The notes beneath the pieces are model-generated. The model worked only from the letters and a program-made list of their open reading frames with translations, had not been told where the DNA came from and searched no databases. From the NCBI RefSeq assembly GCF_910592395.1, contig NC_088310.1, positions 5,339,501 through 5,403,500 on the forward strand: a DNA stretch of 64,000 nt. Reading direction: 5' to 3'. This DNA is from Lineus longissimus. Lineage: Eukaryota; Nemertea; Pilidiophora; Heteronemertea; Lineidae. The translations under genes and the position numbers were made by a program. Below are positions 1 to 10,811 of the stretch, piece by piece; the first letter of the stretch is position 1, and every line of letters begins with the position of its first letter.

Positions 1-214
1 TTTAAGGAATGTGGGCCGACGTGCACAGAGCAGGATGAGGTAAAATCATTCTCAATACTGAAAGTGCTTTGTTGCCAGTGAGCATTGTCGTCACATCCAG
101 ATCTGAAGTACGTAGCAGTCTTTTAAACGTATCCCGCAATATTTTCCATCAAATGGAACTGAGAAACGATAAGAAAACAGCGATGGAGAGCTAATGTCCA
201 ACAAATACTACAAC

Positions 215-329
215 GTCATCTAAGGTAGCTTTGTCAAAGTAGAACGCCTCTAGTTTAGCATCAATGGTTAAGGGGCCATCGATCATTGAGCCGGGTTGGA
301 GCCAAGGGGCAGTGTTGAAGTAGGCTCGG
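215..329 (-). other. CD36-like exon in inverted orientation
   Basis: On the minus strand a 115-bp open segment runs from an acceptor (…gcaagtgcag, AG at 330-331) to a possible GT donor after 215. It contains DGPLTIDAKLEAFYFD followed by KATLDD, which resembles the strand just before the TVINTP segment in CD36 proteins. It ends in phase 0, the phase in which the plus-strand exon at 417 begins. It therefore reads like the missing upstream exon of the neighbouring gene, but on the wrong strand. It may be a real inversion, an assembly error or a paralogue fragment. The similarity was judged by eye only. Confidence 0.4.
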
Positions 330-416
330 CTGCACTTGCGCTTTTGAGAAATGGTAAGAATAGGGACATGGCTTAGAGGTTTGATGATCAAGGGTTTAAG
401 AAAATTCCCATTCCAG

Positions 417-3257
417 CTGACAGTCATCAACACGCCGTACCTTTCAATGGTGGGCAAACATGGTAGCGCGAAAGCTTTGCTGCTGTGGTATATCCCAAGG
501 TCAATCCGTGCTGCTTTCAAGGTCATAGCAGCGGCAACGAATCCACTAGGTGATGACCCGTATGCTGCCTTTGGGATAACATCAGTTGGGGTTTTGAATG
601 GCCCGATGGGTAAAGATGTATCAAAGAATGGAATGGTTCCATCATTTGGAGAATTTATTGCGAAGCGCGACCAAGGATACAAGGACAGTATTCTAGCAGG
701 GATTTCAAACAGGAATTTCACAAGTGTTGAAATGCACGGACTATATGACCTGTTGCTCTCAGACGATGCATTGGGTGTGGCGACAAACAAAATGTCAGAC
801 TGTGAAAATATCACCTATTTATTTGAAAGTTCCAAAATACTGATAAAAAACGCTGCTGGCGGAAAGGCTCATCCAACTTTCCTGAAGTGTGGTCTTGTTC
901 CTCTTTTGGAAAAGTGGACAAATCGAAATGCGGATGGTTCTAATGTTAGAGCATTATTTTCTATAGTTGCTGAATTGTTGTGTCCGAATGTTACTAATTC
1001 GTGCCTTGAACTCCCTCCAGCGCAAAAATCTGAATACATGACTGCCATGGCTGAGTATGTCTTGAACACTTTACCGTCATTCTTCCTCAATGATCCTGTG
1101 ATAGGTAAAAATCTAGGCGTGATTACCACAAAAACGGTGAACGAACTGGCAGTCGGTTTCAATGTTTCCGCAGGAGACGCCGATGATCAGGATGTTATCA
1201 AATTTGTACCGGGCGTTCTTGACAACCATACCACCGTTAATGACGCAATTGGCAATGCGGCGGAGGTGACATTAACGGCGTGCGCAGATGAGTTCAGTTT
1301 ACAGGAAAGCCTTCATTGGGCAGGTAAGTAACGATACGATCATAAAGATGCGTTAGAGGGCATATCGGCTGTAATCGGATAATAGCCTTTTTTCACAAAC
1401 GCCGCACTTCATCTTAATCACAACGCGTTTTTTACTTCACTTTTCCCGCTTGCATCGAAGTAAGAGGTGATCGAGAGTCTGGATGAGTCAGTTTATATGC
1501 CCATGGCTGACAACAAACATACCGGTAATCACCGTACGTGATGAACAATCAATGGAAGCTGAATCCTTCCGTTTAACTGATTGTTTCAGGCTATAAAGGA
1601 AAGAGCCATCAACAGTTTCTTCCTTTTGCCGACCACCGAGTCCACGGTCTGTACATGAATCATCGTCCACCCGAAGACCTGCGGCCATGCTGGTATTACA
1701 GTCTAGCAAGCGAGATCACAGTGCCGGTGTTTCTTCCTCCAATATGGCGGACTGTATCTTTCAGGAACGATCGCACGACGACGCTGCACCATGGGTATGA
1801 GAGTAGAAGATTCACTCTTGGATTAGGTAAGAATGAATTCCTCGAAGTCTATGATATATCTTTCTATCTCCAGTCCAAGAAGTGGACAGGTGGTTTTTGA
1901 GAAGAGGTCTCTTGTAAATTACTTCAATTTTCGTCTTCGTTTATGGGTTGTATTCAGAAGGTGGGTGTGCCTAGTAGTTCTCCTGCTTCATAATAATTTC
2001 TCATCGTTGCATGATAACGTGTTTGTTGGCCAGGATTCAAGCCGACCCAGAAATAAGCCTTCATCCCAATCTATGACGAATGGACGCTTGTATAAACATT
2101 GGGAAGTCGTTACCGTTGCGATTGCTTTTTAGATTCCGCCTACCTCATTGGTAATGGTCTCCAGGACATGTCGGGAATACTTCATTATCAAGCATGGGTC
2201 AGTCTGCCAAATCTGCAGAACACAACACCCACATCCGAGCAGACGACAACAAGTGCCGAATATTCATCATATGTAAGTAACGGCTTTACGCATTTGCAAT
2301 GCCCATCACGGGGACTCAAATTGGTGGCCTGGGGCCGGGTGATCAAATTGATAGAGCAATTATAATTCACCATAAACCCGTAGGAGCATTGTTTCCAAAA
2401 AAATCATTTAATGACCACATTCATATCACCAATCAAGAGATCAAAAGCTATCGCTGATATTCGAATTTATGCCAAAAAGAGGACCAAGGCTCCGGCCACA
2501 AAGAATTAAATTTTCAATGAACCCATTGCTCCATTCTCTTTGCAGGTCGATATCGAGCCCATCACTGGTGCAGTGTGGGGCCGAAAACTCAACTTCCAGC
2601 TGAGTGCGGGCATAAACTCAACCTACATCTCGGAGCATGACAGAAGACCATTCAAAATGAATGAGACAAACCACCCCATACCCGTATATCGGCTGGACCA
2701 TCGGAGTGCTATCAACAAGGAGGGAATTGACCATTTTAGAGAGTCGGTAGGTACAACCTTTTGGCTGAAGCTAATCGGTAATTTATCGGACCTTGGGTAC
2801 GGTAGTTCCCTGAGAAAGTTCGCAATGACTGATTCGAAGGAAGACCGTCGTATGCGCAGCATGCTTATGATGGATATCATAAGATTCATCCTGCTGTATT
2901 TGATCTTCCTGAAACGGTCACTGTAAATCATCCTGAGTTTCAAGGCCTTTCACTTGTCATTCGACTGTATGCATATAGAAGTGAACCTACAGGTGGGCGA
3001 GGATAGTGTAAAGAAGTGTAACGGCAAAACGATTTGCATTTGATAACAATTAACTTTACTTGATTTGTGGCTGATATTTCTCATTCTGCACTCTTAAGGT
3101 ATCAGGGTTTATGACTGCTGCGTGTGCCGGCCTCATCACTTTGACGATTCCAGCCTGCCTCATCACTGTGCTTGGATTTGTTGTGGCATTTGTCGGGTTG
3201 CCGTCCAGGAAGATGCGAGTACGACCGGAACAGAGCGAAAGTAGTGAATATTTGTGA
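417..3257 (+). CDS. CD36/scavenger receptor class B family protein, 5' end missing
   Basis: Exons read by eye: 417-1323, 1590-1826, 2133-2272, 2546-2746 and 3099-3257, all with AG/GT borders and matching phase, giving about 547 residues. CD36-family marks in order are LTVINTPYL after an acceptor at 415-416, KTVNELAVGF (the TVxELLWGY position), the SHQQFLPF segment, GYESRRFTL, VDIEPITG (highly typical of the family), IPVYRL, then a C-terminal transmembrane helix AGLITLTIPACLITVLGF and a short tail ending at TGA 3255-3257. Family members are two-pass membrane glycoproteins that bind lipids, lipoproteins or microbes at the plasma or lysosomal membrane. The N-terminal helix is not in this window. 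The first exon is unusually long: about 230 residues separate LTVINTPYL from KTVNELAVGF, where relatives have about 50. The ligand cannot be told. Confidence 0.78.
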
Positions 3258-3644
3258 CATTGTAAATTGCCGTCAATATGAATGAAACGGAACAGCTGAA
3301 GGTCGTGGTGTTTGTGACACTTGAGCTTACCGTTATGTAAGAGACTGGCCGGTTGCAGCCTGAACAGATATAGGGTTCGTGGTCACTATTTTTGATACTT
3401 TAGATCACCGTCTCGGAGAAGACAGGAGCTGGCAGAACAGTGGGCGACCGTTGATAACTTTGCATAAGATCACGAGACTTGGTGTTAACACATTACCTCC
3501 TCTGGATTGTCAAGCAAAATACAGTCCGAAACCATGGGTTCCTATGCAACTGGCAATTAGTGTTCTATGAAGTCCTCCGCAATTTCAGAAACGGTTTCAC
3601 CCGTCAATGCAGTTCTTTGACAGTTTCAAGTTGTCATTGCGGTA

Positions 3645-3650
3645 AATAAA
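3645..3650 (+). terminator. Polyadenylation signal AATAAA of the CD36-family gene
   Basis: AATAAA about 390 bp after the stop codon. It lies only 24 bp before the stop of the convergent otopetrin-like gene, so the two 3' UTRs probably overlap as antisense transcripts. Confidence 0.55.
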
Positions 3651-3673
3651 GCAAATTTGTACGAAGCACCATG

Positions 3674-6600
3674 TCAGTGATGCTTTTTCTTTCTGTTATA
3701 AGCACTTTTCCAAATGTCTGCTAAGCATGCAGTGGAATGAAATCTAAAGAAAATGACGAGAGGAGTACAAATATAAGTGACAATCAACCAGACTTGACTC
3801 AGCAAATACCTATATCCATCTGGGTCACTGTAAACAGTCCGCGTCTGAAACGTGTAGAGGATCCATAGCGCCACGTTGGTCATGAGAAGAAATATCACAC
3901 CTTCCTGCCCAGGTTTCCTCAGCAGAAGATCGATGTCTGTTGATTGTCTGCGGATGCCATCCTGTATGAAGATCACTTGGACGGTTGCTTGGACAGAAGA
4001 GAGTAATGGTCTCACTAAAGCCGCGAAGATATTGTGGAGGTCGTGGGTGTAAAACGCCCAGACCAGGCTGAGAACATCAAACGTGTACACTCCAACCAGT
4101 GCCACAGACAACAGAATCTCATCGGGACCGTTGCTGGCATTCTGGACAAAAGTGAGTTTCTTCACCTGGAACGCGGTGTAGATGACTCCTAGGAACGCTA
4201 TGAAGAGTAAGCCAGAGTCTGTGTAATAGTACATCATGTTGCCCACGTGGCGCATTTCGTGCTGCTCGTGGAACACCATGAACATTACTGTAGTCGTCAC
4301 AACAGTTGCGACAATCGCTATACCGAGAAATAGACCTTTGCTGGAGCGATGACAGTCCACGCTGAATCCTGTCTTGAGGTTGATTTCCCGCCCCATTAGA
4401 TCCAAGGGTGTCATGGTCTCTTCCTGGCTTGACTTCTTCGCCAAGCCGATGTTTGTGTAGATGACGTATGTCGCTACCGCAGCAATGAGACTGTACTCGA
4501 TGACGAACGGGTAAAGGAAGGGTGTGGCGACGCTCATAATGGCTCCCAGTGTTGGGGGACCAGCACAACTGCTATTTGGAAAGTGACCAATGTCTGAAAG
4601 TACGAAATACGAAAAATGCTGTACAGATTCTTAGGAACATCTAGCTTCTGAATGGAAACTAGCTGAGAATTGTGCTCTTAATAGTTTTGTTATAAGCAAC
4701 ACAGTACAGTATGTTAACCAAATTGCTAGTATTTATCTTAATGTCTATGCTTTATCATCACAATTATGTTAACTGCATATAACGACTTCTAAAAAGGGAA
4801 TTAAAAACGAGAGAAGAATTGCACAAGATCGTTTCCTGAGAGAGAATTCTCTCTAGATCTTGTCGACGACTTACCCACATTTCCTTGAGCTTCCCTCCTG
4901 ACGCGGTCATGTGCTGTGGTCACATTTCCGCCAATGACGTCGTCATGAACCTCGTTATCATGAGACTCCTGGTGATGTGAACTGTGGACCGACTCCCGGA
5001 CCAGCGTTTGCAACCACACACCCACATTGGTCGCAACTAGATGCATCAGTCCAAATCTTGACAGCGCTTTATGGTGGTTGATAGAAATCTGGAACAGGGA
5101 CGCGACTGTTAAACACTCAGGCTGACACTCCCAGTCGATCCATATTCAAATAGTGCCCCATGGTGCCGTGCTCACAATAAGACGTTGGTCCCCGAAGCAC
5201 TCGGACAAGGGCATCGTAACTAGACCATCATCTGACCATTGCAACTCACGTGCGGGCAAAGGCGACCATCATCAGCAACCACGACTAGATTCTGGTAGAA
5301 CAACTCTAACCTATGTTTAAGGGCTACTAATAATCATTTGAGAATATACGAAAGCAGAAAGCAATCGAATCGAACTAAATTGACCTCACCTTTGAATGTT
5401 TGAAGAAGAAGAAGAGCTGAAGCATTGTAAAGACAGCCTGTGATGTGTGAGCGAGGAGTTCAAACCTGTGGTGATCGTTCTCGAGATCCGGGCATATCAT
5501 GATGGCTTCAACCGCTGCCGCCGATTGGAGGGCGCAGCTGATGACGGTACCAGTACCGAATACTGCAAAGAGAAAGTAGCAAGATCGGTGTTGGTCGATG
5601 CCAACCTTGAAACTTTTCATCACTCTCCTAGTCGATGTCAATCATGAGGTCAACATTTTCAACTGACTGCTGAAGTCGATCAGTGACTGCTAAGAGGCGT
5701 TTCGTTGGAACGTTGTGGTAAACATGTACTCTGTGGATGCTTGTAATAATTTCAACAGTTTTCAACAGTCTCCAATGGGACAACTTACATATTGCACCAA
5801 TTCTTTGATAAAAGCCCGGAGAATGCGCCTCCTCGGAACTAAGCACGGTCACCCGTCGCGATCGCTGGATTCGAACATCATTCTCCCTAAATACTTTCTC
5901 CGGCCTAAAATCTGACGTATTTGCAGCAAGTTCGTCTTTAAAAGCAGTACAATATGTTAGAGATGATGAGATAGAAGGCTTTCTGGGTCGTCTGTCGGGG
6001 TCCATAGTTTCAAAGATGCGCTCACAGGCTGTCCAAGCAGCATCACTTTCATCGCGGCGGAGCCGCTGTACCTCGCTTTCGAGGCCGCTGAGTGGATTAA
6101 TAAACTCGATGTCCTCATCGACCTCCTGGAGGGCACTGGTGGCACTACACCGACGAGAATAGGAGCAGTCAGATCCCATACTTCCTGTCACACCAGAAGT
6201 CCCTGTCGTATGGGTCTTTGGTTTTTCTCTGGTGCTTGAGTTCACTGACTCTTCGCAGACTTCGTGCCCTGGAATGCTGTCATTCCTCGATCGCATCCGG
6301 TACGTATTCCCCGGCCTCCTCAAAGTACCCACCGGGGAGGATGAAAGGTGGTTCTCACGCATTGGCCTTGAGGGACGCGACACCATAGGAAGAGGTGTCA
6401 TCCAAGTACTTTTCGAGGAAGATCCTCGCAGGAGGTAGAGAAGAACGTAGAGGAGATAGGCGGTTCCCACAACGAATAGGAATGTGAAATATATCTGCAA
6501 GTGCAAGGAGACGTTTTCTCATTTCCCGAGATTTCAAACTCGGTCCTACGCCTGGCCTTTTCACTTCCGAATGTTTGTGCAGAAAATAGTAAATTTACCC

Positions 6601-6890
6601 AAAAATTAGCGGAATGTTTGGAAGGCAACTTTAGCGGAGTATATTTTGGTGAGTTACCGTCATAGCGACGAAGAAAAAAACTTGTTGCCAGCCAAGATAA
6701 CTTGAATTGAAGCAACTTTTTGGCAGGAACATTTCAGTGGCAGTGTCGTCTGCTGGGTACACCACCTATACTCACAGAGGGGACAACGGATGTCACGTGG
6801 TCCGTCATAATGGCTGCCACAGGTAAACCTGCGGATATCACACATAGAAGGAGAGCGTAGAGCTGACTCATTCCACGAACAGCTTGCGAG
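3674..6890 (-). CDS. Otopetrin-like proton channel, N-terminus incomplete
   Basis: Exons in transcript order: 6890-6776, 6494-5789, 5622-5390, 5088-4875 and 4593-3674, with phases that all match, giving about 728 residues. The first exon holds a helix SQLYALLLCVISAGLPVAAI and the second starts IYFTFLFVVGTAYLLYVLLY. A polar loop of about 200 residues follows, much longer than usual. The third exon holds two helices and ends FTMLQLFFFFKHSK. The fourth has RFGLMHLVATNVGVWLQTLV. The last has FLYPFVIEYSLIAA, SSKGLFLG and the C-terminal FFRFHSTACLADIWKSAY, all hallmark otopetrin segments. Otopetrins are multi-pass proton-selective channels used in acid sensing and in otolith or biomineral formation. 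An N-terminal exon must lie above 6,890 and was not identified. The acceptor at 5,623 is weak, so the loop/TM3 junction is the least certain border. Confidence 0.85.
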
Positions 6891-8895
6891 CTGAAAATTA
6901 GATGAAAATTTTAAATATGATTTTATCAATAAACTGCAATTTGCTCATAAGAAAAAAAAAATCTCATTATTTTCTAAGATCCGTCAATAAGGTTAATGGT
7001 TTGCTGGAGTCGCAGGCCCTCCACCGATTTTGCCGGCAAATACTTTTTCGTGCGGGGGGTGGGGGGTGGGGATCGGGAGCTGTCATAAGAACTGAACACC
7101 GTTTTTCTGGTCAAGTGACAGCCGTAAAAACGCTTCTCAGTAAATAAACCAGAAAAGGCCCTAATTAAAGCCATGATAGTTCAGCCATGGCGGCATTTAT
7201 CCTCAAATGCACCTAGCTGCCCCATCGGACCTTCCTTTGGCTGATCGAACAGGGATGGGTGGGGGTCGCTCCCGTCGGGCTATAGACGGAAACATAAACA
7301 CCCCCTCCTCCTCCTCCTCGCCGTTCTCCATTTGTTTGGGTTCCTTTGGCTTCGGCGGAGATGCAGGATGTTTCAACAGAGATCTTGGAGGATTTGAACG
7401 AGATACGCCTCTCGTCTGCTGGTCTAGGATTCGACAAGGAGGACTAGGCAATCCTGTAAATAGACACAAAATAGTTTGCATACAGAGTACAAGAGTACAT
7501 CGGTCATCAGTCCACTGCTATCCAGGTTTACGAGACGCGAAGAAGGACTCTAGATGATCATGAAGGATGTATTGTACGCGCCGGTCACCGATCCAAAGGT
7601 TGACCGCGCTCAACGTTGCTTAACTTCCACTCTGGGGCCAACGCGCCAACCACTGGGCCATAAAGGAATTCCCTCATGGCCGGCGGGTTAACCCGTGCCA
7701 TATACCTGGGGGTACTATACAAAGGATGAGATGAAGAAGTAAACTAAAGAGGAAGAACTACTGACCGCTGGAAGAAATTGAATATCCATCATCTACCACT
7801 TGTTCGGTTTTTTGGGCCGTTCATGATTTCTCTCAGGGTATATGCATGTCAGCATAAACCTTATACCCTCTTAAGCAAGGTCCTGGTTTTGAATACGGGT
7901 TGTGACACATGTTTACGACACGGACACTCAGTGAATTAACAATTTGTCAGTGACAGAGCAAATACGATTAGTCGAGCAAATAAATTGGTTAAAATATTAA
8001 ATTCAGCCGTATGAAAAAACCGAGACACAGAATTCATGCGCAGGTCGATAACTGTAACTGTAACCTTCCGATCGCATGTGGACTCTTGACTATACTTACG
8101 TAATCCCGCCAAGAAAAACCATGAACATAATACTACGTTAACTGGTGTTTGTGATACGAGTCCATTGTGATTTTCGTGACTGCTCGGCAAATATCTCATA
8201 ATTTGTCGTAAGCAAGGTAACGTATGATGGCCAATACATGCAATGAGTTTATTTTTACCACTTTAGACCAGAACCTCACGGCCATAAGCTCCGTGTATTA
8301 CCTGTAGCAGCGGCATCGAAAGAGCCTCCTTGCCGTGGCAGCAGGTCATGGCTAACTGGCATCATCTTAAGATATTGAGAAGTTCCCGTTATACCATATT
8401 CCTACAGTGCATGGTCAATTTGGGGAGCTCCTTTTTCTTTCGAAATCCCAATGACAAAATCTAACTTTAATCAATAGTCTTAAACGATCTCGGTTTTGAT
8501 AAAGGTAAATATTACCAAATCACTGATCAATCTATTCTTGATATCACCACTTACAATGTGCATGACCGATAAAACAGTCAATCAATCCACGGAAAAGTCA
8601 AAAAGGTCAGCGAGAGGTCTGTGTTATAAATGTCTACTAATAATCGCCCGGCAAACGAGAGTTTTTTATCGCTTCGACCGGTGATAGTACTGCTGTGATG
8701 AACTACAAAAAGGTCGCTCGTCTGCGGGTTAAACTCAAATCGCTGGGTTTGATACTTATCTCCGCGATGCAAACCGAGCAGCTGCGGTGTCACTCGCAAG
8801 AATGAGAAATTTTTGTCTCATGCGAATGGGTTCAGGGGTTCATATGAAGGATCCCCTGGCCGGACAAAAGTGTAGTTATTATCATACAGAAGTCA
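6891..8895. other. Intergenic/5' region without a recognised gene
   Basis: The missing first exon of the otopetrin-like gene should lie here. A minus-strand open stretch at 7,213-7,437, rich in Ser, Lys and Gly, is a weak candidate for a cytosolic N-terminus, but no convincing donor was seen. A SINE-like element lies at 7,572-7,662. The rest shows no coding signal. Confidence 0.4.
7572..7662 (-). repeat. 5S rRNA/tRNA-like SINE fragment
   Basis: Read on the minus strand, GGCCCAGTGGTTGGCGCG resembles a tRNA A box. It is followed by GAAGTTAAGCAACGTTGAGC, then TTTGGATCGGTGACC, which resembles the internal control region of 5S rRNA (GAAGCTAAGCAG… TTGGATGGGTGACC). This looks like a 5S-derived or composite SINE. 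Family assignment needs a repeat library. Confidence 0.45.
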
Positions 8896-8901
8896 CAAAC
8901 G

Positions 8902-8982
8902 TTGTGCTGCTGCGAAGTTGCTGATGGTGTCCCACAGGGGTCCGTTTTCGGGCCCTTGCTGCTCTTGATATATAAATTCTTC
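8902..8982 (+). pseudogene. Non-LTR retrotransposon reverse-transcriptase fossil
   Basis: The frame reads VADGVPQGSVFGPLLLLIY, the canonical GVPQGSVLGPLLFxIY block of jockey/CR1-type reverse transcriptases. Similarity stops within about 25 codons on either side and the YADD box is absent, so this is a short dead fragment. Confidence 0.7.
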
Positions 8983-9188
8983 CACTTCGAGAGTTACGGA
9001 AAGCCCGGCACAACGGCAAGGGAGCAAGATCGTTGCCGACATCAAACGTCCAATCATACATCCCGCCCCAGCATGATATGCCGCCTATCAACAGCCTCGC
9101 GAGTGTGTTACATACTTCTCAAAGGGTGGTTTCTGGTTTTGCGGACGATATTAAAGCAGTTCCGAATCTATAGGGTCCCCTCGGATTC

Positions 9189-9320
9189 TCAGACATCATG
9201 CTTGTTGTTCTTCTCGTTCTTCTGGAGCGCCATTTCATGCTCGTAACATCCTGGCACAATAGCCTTCTCACTGCAGTCCATGCTCCCGTCATTGTAGAAT
9301 TCAGTGAGTCGCGATCTCAG
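9189..9320 (-). CDS. Possible terminal exon, unidentified
   Basis: A minus-strand frame with balanced codons reads SRLTEFYNDGSMDCSEK, then VPGCYEHEMALQKNEK, and ends in a stop at 9,189. A candidate acceptor (tttcctgag) precedes it. No family is recognised and no upstream exon could be joined. It may be chance. Confidence 0.2.
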   Translation of the reverse strand: MRSRLTEFYNDGSMDCSEKAIVPGCYEHEMALQKNEKNNKHDV

Positions 9321-10274
9321 GAAAGAAACTGACACTAACGCCATGTTCTGAAGAAACTTGAAAACTCTTCTCTTCCGAGAACATCTTGCAGTTTGACTGC
9401 TTTTGAACATTGTATTATCAGCGGGAAAGGTGCTACATGTAAATCTAAAAACTATTAACAATCATTCAATCATGCGAAGTGTCTGGACCAGAGATCTAAT
9501 TGAATGGAAACCACAATCTATCTGATTATCTGACAATGCTTCCCTTTTTTATGCAACCATAGCTAAACGAAATATCGAAACATGGTAAAAAGGGAAGACA
9601 TCCAGATTAGCTGGTTCTTTTACACTTATTCCACATCCTGAAGTTTTCGCTGCGACTGTATCTCAGAGAATGTCGATCATTAGGTCAGTGTGTCCAGACT
9701 GGCCTGGTAGTTCAAAAGAACTTCGTCACTAATGCCGGCGTTAAGTTATCTCCTTCATCCAAGTCCACTAGACGCCAGGTTAATTCAACGTCGGCATTTG
9801 TGATAAAACTTGTTTTGAACGACAACCGTACCATGGTCACTGTAACTGTTACGCTCCCTCTCTTATCGCTGAGGAATAACGATGTTTGAATTAATCAGGC
9901 TCAGGTTTAGTATTTCGGATGCAACTTTTTTTTCTTTTTTCGGCCCATCAAATTCATCAAAGTCACATGAGTCATACGTACAGTAAATGTCGAACTGGTT
10001 GTCAGGTGCACACGCTGCTATTTTTCTTTGCGGGTGGGCATGAAAACTGAGTTGCGACTACATGTACGTAAATTGCAGTGATACGGCTTGGAGTTGAATG
10101 ATCCTTAATACGGTGTGACGGACCATGTTATATTGTACGAGATGCATTCGCGCCTGGCAAAACGATCACTCATACTCCATTACGGCCCTCCATTACTTCT
10201 CATCTGAACATCACGTAAGAGTTCACGTACAGGTTATAATTGTCGGTAAAGCCCTTTCTATTCTTGTCCCTAAC
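9321..10274. other. No clear gene
   Basis: Plus strand 9,655-9,890 is open without a start codon (…VQKNFVTNAGVKLSPSSK…, later LVLNDNRTMVTVTVTLPLLS) and ends in TGA. It may be an exon fragment or chance. Nothing else is visible. The region should include the 3' UTR of the minus-strand gene starting at 10,811. Confidence 0.25.
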
Positions 10275-10811
10275 TTAGTTCTTCTTGATAATTCTCTTAG
10301 GTGCCAGCCTTTGTTCCCCATGGACGAGCACAATGTTGTATACTCCAGCACTAAGAGTCCCCGCATTGAAGCCAAGGATGGTACCATTCAGTAGAGGAGT
10401 GCCAAAATAATAAGCAGCTCCAAGGCCGATCAGCGCCCCCCACGTTGCAAACCTGTCGGTGCGACACTGGCCGGTGTTGTACCTAATCCTATAGCTCCTG
10501 TCCCATATTGTGTAGGGTGTGATGTCGTTGGCGCTTAGCCGCAATTCCGTCATAAGTGGTCCGGCGACGACGCCCACTCCTGCACCAATAACAGCTCCCG
10601 AAATGGCTCCATCCCTGGCTGCATCCAGAGACCGCCCGCGGGCGAAACCTACTGCTGGACCGAATAAACACATCCCAAGGATGCTCCCAGCTTGAATTGT
10701 CTTGTACATAATGTGGGTATGCAGTTCGAATCGCGGGTAGGGCACATTTTCGAGTTGTTCATCTGTGCACTTGAGGCCAGTAAGGAGGTTCTTAAAGAAT
10801 ATACCTGTCAT
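10275..10811 (-). CDS. Small glycine-rich membrane protein, possibly DUF1757 family
   Basis: An uninterrupted 178-residue frame. The chosen ATG lies 14 bp inside an exon that follows a good acceptor (cgtttcag), so a non-coding 5' exon is likely. The protein has two Gly/Ala-rich hydrophobic hairpins (IMYKTIQAGSILGMCLFGPA, then AISGAVIGAGVGVVAGPL) and a second pair (ATWGALIGLGAAYYFG, NAGTLSAGVYNIVLV). Between them a polar loop carries WDRSYRIRYNTGQCRTDR. The loop recalls the YDRxYRLRYNxGQxRxD motif that I associate with the DUF1757 family of unknown function, a recall not checked here. It ends in a basic tail (KRIIKKN). Location is probably an intracellular membrane; the function is unknown. 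Confidence 0.55.
   Translation of the reverse strand: MTGIFFKNLLTGLKCTDEQLENVPYPRFELHTHIMYKTIQAGSILGMCLFGPAVGFARGRSLDAARDGAISGAVIGAGVGVVAGPLMTELRLSANDITPYTIWDRSYRIRYNTGQCRTDRFATWGALIGLGAAYYFGTPLLNGTILGFNAGTLSAGVYNIVLVHGEQRLAPKRIIKKN

Noticed and set aside
191-814. Minus-strand 207-codon open frame as a whole gene
   Set aside because: Beyond the CD36-like 215-329 part it is the antisense of the plus-strand CD36 exon; only the short exon-like piece is kept.
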